Made by a program: the position numbers and the translations under genes
Source: Chitinophaga jiangningensis
Lineage (GTDB): Bacteria; Bacteroidota; Bacteroidia; Chitinophagales; Chitinophagaceae
Length of the DNA stretch: 64,000 bases
NCBI RefSeq assembly: GCF_900142605.1
Contig: NZ_FRBL01000003.1
Coordinates: forward strand, 310,001 to 374,000
Direction of reading: 5' to 3'
Shown: piece after piece, positions 8,905-17,835 of the stretch
How positions within the stretch are numbered: position 1 is the first letter of the stretch
Layout of the letters: every line of letters begins with the position of its first letter
Notes under the pieces: model-generated
Seen by the model: only the letters and a program-made list of their open reading frames with translations
What the model was told of the DNA's origin: nothing
The model's database searches: none

Positions 8905-10563
8905 ATGAAAACAGTCGTAATGAAAAAAGAAGTTCTCCGCCTGGCATTGATGACAACTGTTGGTTTATGTGTTGCATCGAATGTAAAAGCACAGTATCCG
9001 CAAATTCCTGCTGATGTACAGCATGCTGCGGACTCGCTGATGAAAGCAGCTACCGCTCACTCTGATTCAGCCTGGGCCATCGCCTGGCCCGTTATCCAGG
9101 AGGAGGCTAGTCATGGTAAACCATTTATCCCCTGGGCATCTCGTGTAGATGAACTGCCGCAGGCGGAAGTGGCCGCGTTTCCGGGCGCTGAAGGCGGTGG
9201 CAAATACTCCTTCGGTGGCCGCGGTGGTAAAGTGTATGTAGTTACCAACCTCAATGACGACGGGCCCGGTAGCTTACGATGGGCTTGTGAACAGGGAGGA
9301 GCACGCACTGTCGTATTCAATGTGGCAGGCATCATCCGGCTCAAATCACCGCTGATGATTCGTGCGCCTTACATCACCATTGCCGGCCAAACAGCACCGG
9401 GCGACGGGGTTTGCATTGCCGGAGAAAGTGTGTGGATCAACACCCACGATGTAATTATCCGCTATATGCGTTTCCGCCGTGGTGAAACCTGGGTAGGCAG
9501 AAGAGATGATGCCATCGGTGGCAACCCGGTGGGCAACATTATGATCGATCACGTATCCGCCACCTGGGGCCTGGACGAGAACATGAGTATGTACCGGCAT
9601 ATGTATAACGATAGCACCGGAAAAATTGAAGATAAATTTCCAACGGTAAATATCACCATTCAGAACTCCATCTTCGGGGAGGCACTGGACACCTGGAACC
9701 ACGCCTTTGGCAGTACGCTCGGCGGTGAAAACTGTACGTTTATGCGTAACCTCTGGGCTAATAATGCCGGCCGTAATCCTTCCGTAGGCTGGAACGGCGT
9801 GTTCAACTTCGTTAACAACGTAGTGTTCAACTGGGTGCACCGAAGCATTGATGGCGGCGATTACCGCGCACAATTCAATATCATCAATAATTACTTCAAG
9901 CCAGGCCCGGCAACACCTAAAAATAACGTAGGCCACCGCATCCTGAAACCGGAAAGTGGTCGTAGTAAACTGAAATATAAAGTATATGGCCGTGCCTACG
10001 TGAATGGCAACATTATGGATGGCTATCCGGAAATCACGAAGAATAACTGGAATGGTGGGGTACAGGTAGAAGAAGAAAATAACGCAGGTGAATACATGTC
10101 AAAAATAAAATGGTCTAAACCATTACCCATGGCTGAAATCACCATCCTTTCCGCAGAAGAAGCGAAGCAATACGTGCTTGCCAATGCCGGTGCTACGCTG
10201 CCTCGCCGCGACGCGGTGGATACCCGCATCGTAAATGATGTAGCCACCGGCAAAATTACCTGGGACCCTAAAGTGACACCACCGGAAACACAGTTTAAAC
10301 ACCGCCGTTTACCGCTGGACTCCTATAAAATTGGTATTATCACTGATCCAGGCCAGGTAGGTGGTTACCCGGACTATAAAGGCACGCCCTATAAGGATAG
10401 CGACAACGACGGTATGCCGGACGATTACGAAAAAAAGAAAGGACTGAATCCGAACAATGCAGCCGATGCGGCACAATTTTCAAAATCCGGTAGCGGCTAT
10501 ACGAATATTGAAGAATTCCTCAACAGCGTGGTGCAGCTGGCTAATGTGACGCCGGCAAAATAA
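8905..10563 (+). CDS. Pectate lyase, polysaccharide lyase family 1 (PL1_2-like)
   Basis: A 552-residue exported lyase expected to cleave the homogalacturonan backbone by beta-elimination. A signal peptide (residues 1-30, ending VKAQ) is followed by the PL1 entry motif AAFPGAEGGGKYSFGGRGGK and by TNLNDDGPGSLRWA, then the right-handed parallel beta-helix with VNIMIDHVSATWG-type rungs (seen as GNIMIDHVSATWG). Near residue 495 a calcium-binding thrombospondin type 3-like stretch appears (DSDNDGMPDDYE). Two starts are possible, at 8905 and at the internal Met five codons on (8920); the second gives a more ordinary signal peptide. It is the only backbone lyase in the window, and GH28 and GH105 enzymes are not seen. 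Confidence 0.92.
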   Translation: MKTVVMKKEVLRLALMTTVGLCVASNVKAQYPQIPADVQHAADSLMKAATAHSDSAWAIAWPVIQEEASHGKPFIPWASRVDELPQAEVAAFPGAEGGGKYSFGGRGGKVYVVTNLNDDGPGSLRWACEQGGARTVVFNVAGIIRLKSPLMIRAPYITIAGQTAPGDGVCIAGESVWINTHDVIIRYMRFRRGETWVGRRDDAIGGNPVGNIMIDHVSATWGLDENMSMYRHMYNDSTGKIEDKFPTVNITIQNSIFGEALDTWNHAFGSTLGGENCTFMRNLWANNAGRNPSVGWNGVFNFVNNVVFNWVHRSIDGGDYRAQFNIINNYFKPGPATPKNNVGHRILKPESGRSKLKYKVYGRAYVNGNIMDGYPEITKNNWNGGVQVEEENNAGEYMSKIKWSKPLPMAEITILSAEEAKQYVLANAGATLPRRDAVDTRIVNDVATGKITWDPKVTPPETQFKHRRLPLDSYKIGIITDPGQVGGYPDYKGTPYKDSDNDGMPDDYEKKKGLNPNNAADAAQFSKSGSGYTNIEEFLNSVVQLANVTPAK

Positions 10564-10580
10564 GCAGATTCTACAGAGCA

Positions 10581-13500
10581 ATGATAAAGGTGTGCATGTT
10601 ATTTAGAAAGAAACTGGCGCTGATAGCGGGCCTCTGCCTGCTATCAGCTGAATCATCTGATGCCCAGAAGAAACTGAAGCCCGTACCGCCGATTGCCTTC
10701 GCGCAAGGCAAACTGCAATATGTTCCGGATTCGCTGGGTAACCGGATTCCGGACTTTTCCTATAGCGGATACAAGGCTGGTGAGGATAGCATTCCGGATG
10801 TACCGGTAAAAGTGGTGGTGCCATTGCAATCCGGTGATGCTACCCGCCGTATCCAGGCGGCTATCGACTATGTGAGCAAACTGCCGCTGTCAAAAGAAGG
10901 CTGGCGGGGCGCTGTGTTGTTGCAGCCGGGAAATTATACCGTAGCAGGGAGCCTGCTCCTGCATACGAGCGGTGTAGTGCTCCGTGGCAGCGGTTTTGCT
11001 GATGGTGGTACCATTATCACCGGCGCCGGTCAGGGGCGGGAAACGCTGATTCGTATACTGGGTAAAGATGATAAAGTGATGTTAGATAGCACCACCATTA
11101 CAGATGATTATGCGCCGGTAAACACACGTACGCTACACGTAGCGTCGCACAAGGGGTTACGCACCGGCGACCTCGCCGCGATTACGCGGCCGGGCACCCA
11201 GGCCTGGATCACAGATCTTGGTATGGAACATTTCGGCGGCGGTATCACCTCGCTGGGATGGAAACCGGGCCAGCGCAATATCAGCTGGATCAGAACGATT
11301 ACAAACACCGGTAATAATACCATATCCATTGATGCACCGATTACTACAGCTATAGAGAAAAAATATGGATACGCCACGCTGGCCACCTTCAGCTGGCAGG
11401 GGCGTGTTCATAACTGTGGTATTGAAAACCTGCAATTGGTGTCTACCATTGCTGCAGCTAATCCTAAAGATGAAGATCACCGCTGGATGGCGGTTTCCAT
11501 GGATAATGTCAGGGATGCATGGGTGCGTCAGGTAACCTTTTCACATTTTGCTGGCAGCGCCGTAGCACTTTACGAAAACGCGTCGCGCATCACAGTGGAA
11601 GATTGCATCTCCCTAAAACCTGTTTCAGAAATAGGTGGGGAGAGAAGAAATACTTTTTTTACAGCAGGCCAGCAAACCCTTTTCCAGCGCTGCTATGCCG
11701 AAGGTGGTATCCATGATTTTGTAACGGGATTTTGTGCCGCCGGTCCCAATGCATTTGTGCAGTGTGAGTCGAGCCGCCCTTACAGCTTCAGCGGTGGCCT
11801 GGACAGCTGGGCTTCCGGTGTGTTGTTTGATGTGGTGTATGTAGATGGTAATGCGATCAGTTTTATGAACCGCGGCCAGGATGGACAAGGCGCCGGCTGG
11901 AATATTGCCAATTCGGTACTGTGGAATTGCAGTGCCGCCCGGATCGACTGCTATGCACCGCCCACAGCCCAAAACTGGTCACTCGGCTCCTGGAGCCAGT
12001 TTGCCGGCAATGGCTACTGGGGCGAATCCAACAATAGCATTGAACCCAGAAGTCTTTATTATCAACAATTAAAAGAGCGTGTACGCGTGGCCGATATCTC
12101 CCGCGAACTGATGCTCATTGAAACAGATGCGAGCAGCAGTCCTTCTGCTGCCACGGCCGCCCAGCTAACACAGGCAGCCACCACACCCACCAAAACATTA
12201 AAAGCATTTATTTACGAAGCGCCGCAGCGCAATTATATTCCTGTAAATGCCGCTGGCAGCAAAGCTATTGACCAGCTGGTAAACATTCCTGCTACAGAGA
12301 AGTCCACCGCTACCACCGCTGCTATCCACCTGCAGCACGGCTGGCTGGTGAGCAATGATGCGCTGGCTACCGGCCGCCGCATCAGCGTGCCCTGGTGGAA
12401 TGGCAATGCCAGAACTTATGGCCGCTTGGCCGCAGGTCCCGCTATCACCCGCTTTGTGCCCGGCCGCAACGGCCGCGGATGGACGGACGATCTCGTGTCC
12501 CTCACCGATACCATGCTGCTCACCCACACCGTAGCAGTGGAACAAAACTATGGCCTCTGGTACGATCGCCGCCGTGATGATCACGAGCGCATCCGCCGCA
12601 TGGACGCAGAGGTATGGGCGCCCTTCTATGAACTTCCTTTTGCCAGAACAGGCCGTGATACCGCCTGGGACGGACTCAGCAAATATGACCTCACCCAATA
12701 CAACCACTGGTACTGGAGCCGCCTCAAACAATATGCTGACCTCGCAGATCAGCGCGGGCTGCTGTTAGTGCACCAGATGTATTTTCAACATAACATCATT
12801 GAAGCCGGTGCACACTATGCGGATTTCCCCTGGCGCACAGCTAACAATATCAACAACGTAGGATTCCCCGAACCGGTGCCCTATGCCGGCGATAAGCGCA
12901 TATTTATGGCAGAGCAATTTTACGACACCGCCCATCCGGTACGCCGTACCCTGCACCAGCAGTACATCCGCCAGTGCCTCAACAATTTCGCCGATAACAC
13001 CGGCGTGATACAGCTGATAGGTGAGGAGTTTACCGGACCGCTGCATTTTGTGCAGTTCTGGCTCAACACCATTCGCAGCTGGGAAGCCGAAAACGGGAAG
13101 CGACCGCTGATAGGCCTCAGTACCACCAGGGATGTACAGGATGCAATACTGGACGACCCTGCGTATAATAGCCTGATAGATGTAATCGATATCCGATACT
13201 GGTACTATCAGGCAAACGGTACCGCCTATACGCCGCAGGGAGGCCAAAGCCTGGCACCGCGGCAGCATGCGCGACTCCTGAAACCAAAGAGTACCTCCGC
13301 CGAACAGGTTTACCGTGCCGTATTGGAGTATAAACTGAAATGCCCGGACAAAGCGGTGATCTATTCTGCGGATGCCTCGGACAAATTCGGCTGGGCGGTA
13401 ATGATGGCCGGCGGCTCGCTGCCGGTGGTGCCGGCAAAAGACAAGCGCTTCCTGCAAGCGGCTGCAGCCATGCATCCGCAGGCTACCACTGATGGACAAT

Positions 13501-13715
13501 GGGTGCTGACGGGAGATGCGGGCATGATAGTGTACACCAATAACAATAGCATTATTGCCGACCTCACCAGGGCTAACGGCAGATATAATATTTACTGGAT
13601 TAATACTACTACCGGTGAACTGCAGTCTTCCAAAGAAACTGTGCAGGCCGGTAAAACCATACAGCTGAACAAACCTGCCAATGGTAACTGGGTGCTGTGG
13701 TTGAAAAAAATCTGA
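10581..13715 (+). CDS. Two-domain exported protein: pectate-lyase-like beta-helix plus TIM-barrel-like domain (DUF6298-like)
   Basis: A 1044-residue protein with a signal peptide ending SSDAQ. Residues of about 75-540 form a right-handed beta-helix of the pectate lyase superfamily, with DATRRIQAAIDYV at its start, VVLRGSG and many IENLQL/ITVEDC-type rungs. Residues of about 655-1000 resemble a glycosidase TIM barrel: WAPFYELPF, LVHQMYFQHN, and IQLIGEEF with Glu815 and Glu816 as possible catalytic acids. The last 80 residues look like an Ig-like beta domain. I recall similar Bacteroidota proteins as DUF6298, with no activity known to me. The neighbours are pectate lyase upstream and GH140 ten bases downstream, so a pectin substrate is likely. 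Confidence 0.7.
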   Translation: MIKVCMLFRKKLALIAGLCLLSAESSDAQKKLKPVPPIAFAQGKLQYVPDSLGNRIPDFSYSGYKAGEDSIPDVPVKVVVPLQSGDATRRIQAAIDYVSKLPLSKEGWRGAVLLQPGNYTVAGSLLLHTSGVVLRGSGFADGGTIITGAGQGRETLIRILGKDDKVMLDSTTITDDYAPVNTRTLHVASHKGLRTGDLAAITRPGTQAWITDLGMEHFGGGITSLGWKPGQRNISWIRTITNTGNNTISIDAPITTAIEKKYGYATLATFSWQGRVHNCGIENLQLVSTIAAANPKDEDHRWMAVSMDNVRDAWVRQVTFSHFAGSAVALYENASRITVEDCISLKPVSEIGGERRNTFFTAGQQTLFQRCYAEGGIHDFVTGFCAAGPNAFVQCESSRPYSFSGGLDSWASGVLFDVVYVDGNAISFMNRGQDGQGAGWNIANSVLWNCSAARIDCYAPPTAQNWSLGSWSQFAGNGYWGESNNSIEPRSLYYQQLKERVRVADISRELMLIETDASSSPSAATAAQLTQAATTPTKTLKAFIYEAPQRNYIPVNAAGSKAIDQLVNIPATEKSTATTAAIHLQHGWLVSNDALATGRRISVPWWNGNARTYGRLAAGPAITRFVPGRNGRGWTDDLVSLTDTMLLTHTVAVEQNYGLWYDRRRDDHERIRRMDAEVWAPFYELPFARTGRDTAWDGLSKYDLTQYNHWYWSRLKQYADLADQRGLLLVHQMYFQHNIIEAGAHYADFPWRTANNINNVGFPEPVPYAGDKRIFMAEQFYDTAHPVRRTLHQQYIRQCLNNFADNTGVIQLIGEEFTGPLHFVQFWLNTIRSWEAENGKRPLIGLSTTRDVQDAILDDPAYNSLIDVIDIRYWYYQANGTAYTPQGGQSLAPRQHARLLKPKSTSAEQVYRAVLEYKLKCPDKAVIYSADASDKFGWAVMMAGGSLPVVPAKDKRFLQAAAAMHPQATTDGQWVLTGDAGMIVYTNNNSIIADLTRANGRYNIYWINTTTGELQSSKETVQAGKTIQLNKPANGNWVLWLKKI

Positions 13716-13724
13716 TATCCTGAT

Positions 13725-15083
13725 ATGAAAAAATGGCTACTGACAGGACTGTGCGTGTGGGCGTATACGTTACAAGCGCAAACACCTTTACCGCTAAAGG
13801 TCTCGGATAATAAACACTTTTTAGTTACGTCAGATGGTAAACCCTTCTTTTGGCTGGGTGATACCGGCTGGCTGCTGTTTGTGAAATGCAACCGCGAAGA
13901 GGCCGTGAAATACCTTGATACCCGCAAACAGCAGGGGTTTAATGTGATCCAGGTAATGGTGCTGCATGATGTGAGAAAGGCAAAAAATGCCTATGGGGAT
14001 TCCGCCCTGATCAATGGCGATGTTTCCAAACCCAACATTACTACCAACAAAAATAACTACTGGAATCACATCAGCTTTGTGATCGACGAGGCAGCCAAAC
14101 GCGGCATGTATATCGCATTGGTACCGGTATGGGGCAGCAATGTGAAGTCGGGCTATGTAAATGCTGCACAGGCTGCCACTTACGCCCGGTTCCTGACGGA
14201 AAAATATGGGAGCAAACCTAACATCATCTGGATGAACGGCGGTGATATCCGCGCCACAGAAGGTATGGACGTATGGCAAACCCTGGGAAAAACGATTAAG
14301 GAAAATGATCCGGATCACCTGGTAACCTACCATCCGAGAGGGCGCTATTCTTCCTCTGAATGGTTTCATGACGCACCGTGGCTGGATTTTAATATGTTCC
14401 AGAGCGGCCATCGTAATTACGCGCAGGATACCAGCACCAGCGATAAAAATCATTTTGGAGAAGATAACTGGAAGTTCATCGACATCGATTATCACCTGCA
14501 GCCCACCAAACCGGTGCTGGACGGAGAACCTTCCTATGAAAATATTCCGCACGGCCTGCATGATAGCCTGGAAGTTCGCTGGACGGCGGCCGACCTTCGC
14601 CGGTACGGCTACTGGAGCGTATTTGCAGGAGGTACCGGATTTACCTATGGCGAAAATGCCGTGATGCAGTTTCATCGCTCTGGCGATACGGATGGTAACT
14701 ACGGCGTAAATATGGAATGGAAAAAAGCAGTATTGAGTCCGGGTGCCACACAAATGCAATATCTGAAAAACCTCCTGCTGTCCCGTTCCTACCTGGATCG
14801 AAAACCAGCGCAGGAGCTGCTGCCGGAAAACATTGGTACTAAATACGACCACCTGGTGGCCACCAAAGGAAACGACTACGCTTACGTATATACGTTTACA
14901 GGTGCGCCCTTCAAAGTAGATCAGTCCAGGCTGGGGTTTGTTGTTGGGAAAGCCTCCTGGTACGATCCTTCCAACGGTAAATACACCAAAGCCACACTGA
15001 ATAAAAGGGCCACCATTACCCCGTACACACCGCCTGCGCGCAGGCAAAATGGGAACGACTGGGTGCTTGTGCTGGAAAAATAA
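13725..15083 (+). CDS. GH140 glycosidase (DUF4038 plus putative collagen-binding domain), apiosidase-like
   Basis: A 452-residue exported enzyme with signal peptide ending LQAQ. The GH140/DUF4038 pattern is strong: PFFWLGDTGWLLF near the start, then NIIWMNGGD with Asp174 as likely acid/base, and KPVLDGEPSYE with Glu268 as likely nucleophile. The spacing agrees with the Asp/Glu pair of this family. The C-terminal 90 residues form the small beta domain (DUF5605/collagen-binding type) that usually follows. The founding GH140 member cleaves the apiose-galacturonic acid bond that anchors side chains A and B of RG-II. The next gene begins at the last base of this stop codon (TAATG). Confidence 0.88.
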   Translation: MKKWLLTGLCVWAYTLQAQTPLPLKVSDNKHFLVTSDGKPFFWLGDTGWLLFVKCNREEAVKYLDTRKQQGFNVIQVMVLHDVRKAKNAYGDSALINGDVSKPNITTNKNNYWNHISFVIDEAAKRGMYIALVPVWGSNVKSGYVNAAQAATYARFLTEKYGSKPNIIWMNGGDIRATEGMDVWQTLGKTIKENDPDHLVTYHPRGRYSSSEWFHDAPWLDFNMFQSGHRNYAQDTSTSDKNHFGEDNWKFIDIDYHLQPTKPVLDGEPSYENIPHGLHDSLEVRWTAADLRRYGYWSVFAGGTGFTYGENAVMQFHRSGDTDGNYGVNMEWKKAVLSPGATQMQYLKNLLLSRSYLDRKPAQELLPENIGTKYDHLVATKGNDYAYVYTFTGAPFKVDQSRLGFVVGKASWYDPSNGKYTKATLNKRATITPYTPPARRQNGNDWVLVLEK

Positions 15084-16015
15084 TGTCTGCCTATATGCCA
15101 AAACAGCTGATATATTTCCTGGTGTGCCTGCTCACCACCCTCGCATCCTGCTCGCAGCGGGCTTATCTGTTCACGTCTTTTCGCGAACCAGCTACAGACG
15201 GACTTCGGCTGTTGTATTCCTACAATGGCTATACGTGGAAGGATATGGATACCGTATTCCTGAAACCGGCGGTAGGCCACCAAAAAGTGATGCGTGACCC
15301 AAGCATGGTGCAGGGCCCTGACGGTACCTTTCACCTCGTGTGGACCAGTAGCTGGCGCGGTGATAAAGGCTTTGGTTATGCCAGCTCCAAAGATCTGCTG
15401 CATTGGTCGCAGCAGGGTTTGCTGCCGATTATGAATGAAACAGCAGCAGTGAATGTATGGGCGCCTGAACTATTTTATGATAAAACAGCGGACGATTTCA
15501 AAATCGTTTGGGCCGCCTGCATTCCCGGTAAATTTCCAAAAGGGCTGGAGGAGGACAGTAACAACCACCGGCTGTATTACACACATACAAAGGATTTAAG
15601 GGCTTACGGGAGATGTGAACGCTTCTTTGATCCGGGGTATAGTGTAATCGACGCCGTTATTGTGCAGCAGTCCAACAACAAATATGTATTGGTGTTTAAA
15701 GACAATACCCGCCCGGAGCGTGACCTGAAGGTAGCACATGGCAGCAGCCCGCTGGGGCCATGGACCAATATCTCCGCCCCGTTTACGGACAAGCTCACGG
15801 AAGGCCCGTCGGTAGTAAAGTTCAAAAATAAATGGCTGATCTATTACGATGCCTATGGCAAAAAAACATACGAGGCCGTGGAAACAAAGGACTTCCATAC
15901 ATTTCAGCCGCCCACACATAAAATCGATTTACCGGAAGGCCATAAGCACGGTACCATTGTGCCGGTAAAAAAGAAAGTAGTTAAAGACCTGTTGAAACAA
16001 CTCGGAAAACCATGA
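15083..16015 (+). CDS. GH43-type lipoprotein glycosidase (arabinosidase-like)
   Basis: A 310-residue lipoprotein with lipobox LASC (Cys23). The five-bladed propeller triad of GH43 can be followed in order: Asp72 in MRDPSM (base), Asp190 in VIDAVI (pKa modulator) and Glu240 in TEGPSV (acid). It is a bare catalytic domain without a carbohydrate-binding module. Family members act on arabinofuranosides, xylosides or galactosides; an arabinose-bearing pectin side chain fits the context. The start overlaps the GH140 stop by one base; an alternative Met lies at 15095. The end overlaps the next gene by ATGA. Confidence 0.85.
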   Translation: MSAYMPKQLIYFLVCLLTTLASCSQRAYLFTSFREPATDGLRLLYSYNGYTWKDMDTVFLKPAVGHQKVMRDPSMVQGPDGTFHLVWTSSWRGDKGFGYASSKDLLHWSQQGLLPIMNETAAVNVWAPELFYDKTADDFKIVWAACIPGKFPKGLEEDSNNHRLYYTHTKDLRAYGRCERFFDPGYSVIDAVIVQQSNNKYVLVFKDNTRPERDLKVAHGSSPLGPWTNISAPFTDKLTEGPSVVKFKNKWLIYYDAYGKKTYEAVETKDFHTFQPPTHKIDLPEGHKHGTIVPVKKKVVKDLLKQLGKP

Positions 16016-17835
16016 AGCTGATCAGCAACAGATACCTGCTGCTATCCGTGTGTATGCTGCCGTTACTGGCCACTGCGCAGGATACGGTTCGGTATACAGG
16101 AACAACGTTATCAAATGTAGACTACCACCATGGCCAGCTGTCGCCGGCCATTGGCGTACATAATATCCAAACCATGCGGGCCAACAGAGCGGATACCGGC
16201 GTTAGCAGCTGGACCTACAACCACGCACCCATGCTGGCCTACTGGAACCATCGCTTTTACCTGGAATACCTCAGCAATCCGGTGGGAGAGCATGTGCCGC
16301 CCGGCAGAACGCTGCTGCAGTGGTCGGAGGACGGCTACCACTGGCATACGCCCGTCGTTATTTTTCCGGAATATGAAATCCCCGATGGCTTTGTAAAACC
16401 AGGCCGTACAGACACTGCAAAAAATAATCTCGCCGTAATGCACCAGCGCATTGGCTTTTATACTTCCAAATCCAATCGATTGTTTGCCCTGGGCTATTAC
16501 GGCATCGTGCTGGGTCAAAAGGATGATCCCAACGATGGTAATGGTATCGGTCGCGTGATCCGGGAAATTAAGGCTGATGGCAGTTTTGGGCCGGTTTATT
16601 TCCTTCGTTACAACCATAACTTCAACGAAAAAAATACCAGCTACCCGTTTTATAAATCGGCTAAAGACAAAAATCTGGTTGCCGCCTGTGAAGAGATTTT
16701 GCATAACGGACTGCTCATGCAGCAGATGGTGGAAGAGTCGGACAGGAACGATGAACTGATCCCGTTGAAAAAAGACTTTAAAGCACTCAGCTATTACCAT
16801 CTGCCAGATGGTCGCGCTGTAGGCCTCTGGAAATATGCGCTCACCAGCATTTCCAATAACGAAGGTCAGACGTGGCAATATAATCCCACCCGTGCTCCCG
16901 GCTTTGTGAATGCCAATGCCAAAATCTGGGGGCAGCGTACTGCTGATGGCAGGTATGCCACCGTATACAACCCTTCTGAATTTCGTTGGCCCCTGGCCGT
17001 TAGTACCAGCGCGGATGGGTTAAACTATACCAATCTTTTATTGGTTAACGGGGAGATATCAACCCTGCGTTACGGCGGTGCCTATAAAAGCTACGGTCCC
17101 CAGTATGTAAGGGGCATCCAGGAAATGGATGGCCATCCGCCGGATGGCAATATGTGGGTGACTTACAGCATGAATAAGGAGGATATATGGATTAGCAGGA
17201 TACCGGTGCCTGTTACGGACAAGCAAACCACCGACGTGCAGGAATTATTTGCGGATATGCCGGCTGAGCAGGCACTCCGTTACTGGAATATTTATAGCCC
17301 GCTCTGGTGCAGGGTAGCCATGGATGGTGGGGCCTTGTCGCTGTCGGACAGCGACCCTTTTGATTACGCCAAAGCCGAACGTGTATTTCCGGAAGCCAGG
17401 AAAGTAACACTTTCCTTCGGCCTCACACCACAACAAACCAACCTCGGTACCCTGGAAATTGAAGTTACCGATCCTAAAGGTACTCCCTGCCTGCGTTTGC
17501 TGCTGGACTCTACCGGTACTGTATATACGAAGCAGGGCTACAGAAACCGCAGCGTCGGTAAATACAAAGCTGGAGAGCAGTTGCATATTACGCTGGAGTT
17601 GAACACCGCTACCCGCTTTTACACGGTTAGAATAAATGATGCCAAACCTCAACTGAACGTTTACTTTGCTCCGGTGGCGAGTGTGAATCGCATTGTTTTT
17701 CGTACAGGGCCTACCGTTAGGTTTCCGGATGCAGATACCCCAACGGATCAGGATTATGACCTACCGCAGGCGGACAGCAAAGCTCCCGAAGCTCGTTACC
17801 TCGTTCATTACCTGAAAACAAACACCCGGCCATGA
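16012..17835 (+). CDS. Sialidase-fold exported glycosidase, GH143-like (RG-II chain D candidate)
   Basis: A 607-residue protein with signal peptide ending LATAQ. Residues of about 30-410 read as a six-bladed sialidase-type propeller with blade motifs LLQWSEDGYHW, SNNEGQTW and STSADGLNY. Residues of about 420-600 form a LamG/concanavalin-like beta sandwich. Similar proteins are often labelled exo-alpha-sialidase. From memory, the protein defining GH143 (hydrolysis of DHA, 3-deoxy-D-lyxo-heptulosarate, on RG-II) has this N-terminal fold and is fused to GH142. Here a GH142-like protein is encoded directly downstream with an ATGA overlap, which supports GH143 over a true sialidase. The family assignment is an inference from fold and neighbour. 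Confidence 0.65.
   Translation: MKLISNRYLLLSVCMLPLLATAQDTVRYTGTTLSNVDYHHGQLSPAIGVHNIQTMRANRADTGVSSWTYNHAPMLAYWNHRFYLEYLSNPVGEHVPPGRTLLQWSEDGYHWHTPVVIFPEYEIPDGFVKPGRTDTAKNNLAVMHQRIGFYTSKSNRLFALGYYGIVLGQKDDPNDGNGIGRVIREIKADGSFGPVYFLRYNHNFNEKNTSYPFYKSAKDKNLVAACEEILHNGLLMQQMVEESDRNDELIPLKKDFKALSYYHLPDGRAVGLWKYALTSISNNEGQTWQYNPTRAPGFVNANAKIWGQRTADGRYATVYNPSEFRWPLAVSTSADGLNYTNLLLVNGEISTLRYGGAYKSYGPQYVRGIQEMDGHPPDGNMWVTYSMNKEDIWISRIPVPVTDKQTTDVQELFADMPAEQALRYWNIYSPLWCRVAMDGGALSLSDSDPFDYAKAERVFPEARKVTLSFGLTPQQTNLGTLEIEVTDPKGTPCLRLLLDSTGTVYTKQGYRNRSVGKYKAGEQLHITLELNTATRFYTVRINDAKPQLNVYFAPVASVNRIVFRTGPTVRFPDADTPTDQDYDLPQADSKAPEARYLVHYLKTNTRP

Noticed and set aside
12765..13499. A 244-codon minus-strand frame opposite the DUF6298-like gene
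   Set aside because: No motif or start signal, and codon pattern follows the plus-strand gene.
13830..15101. A 423-codon open frame on the minus strand
   Set aside because: It lies wholly opposite the GH140 gene, which has clear catalytic motifs; the reverse frame has no recognisable domain and is a coding shadow.
16012..17835. True sialidase acting on sialic acid
   Set aside because: Fold agrees, but no other sialic acid gene is present and the GH142-like neighbour points to RG-II chain D.
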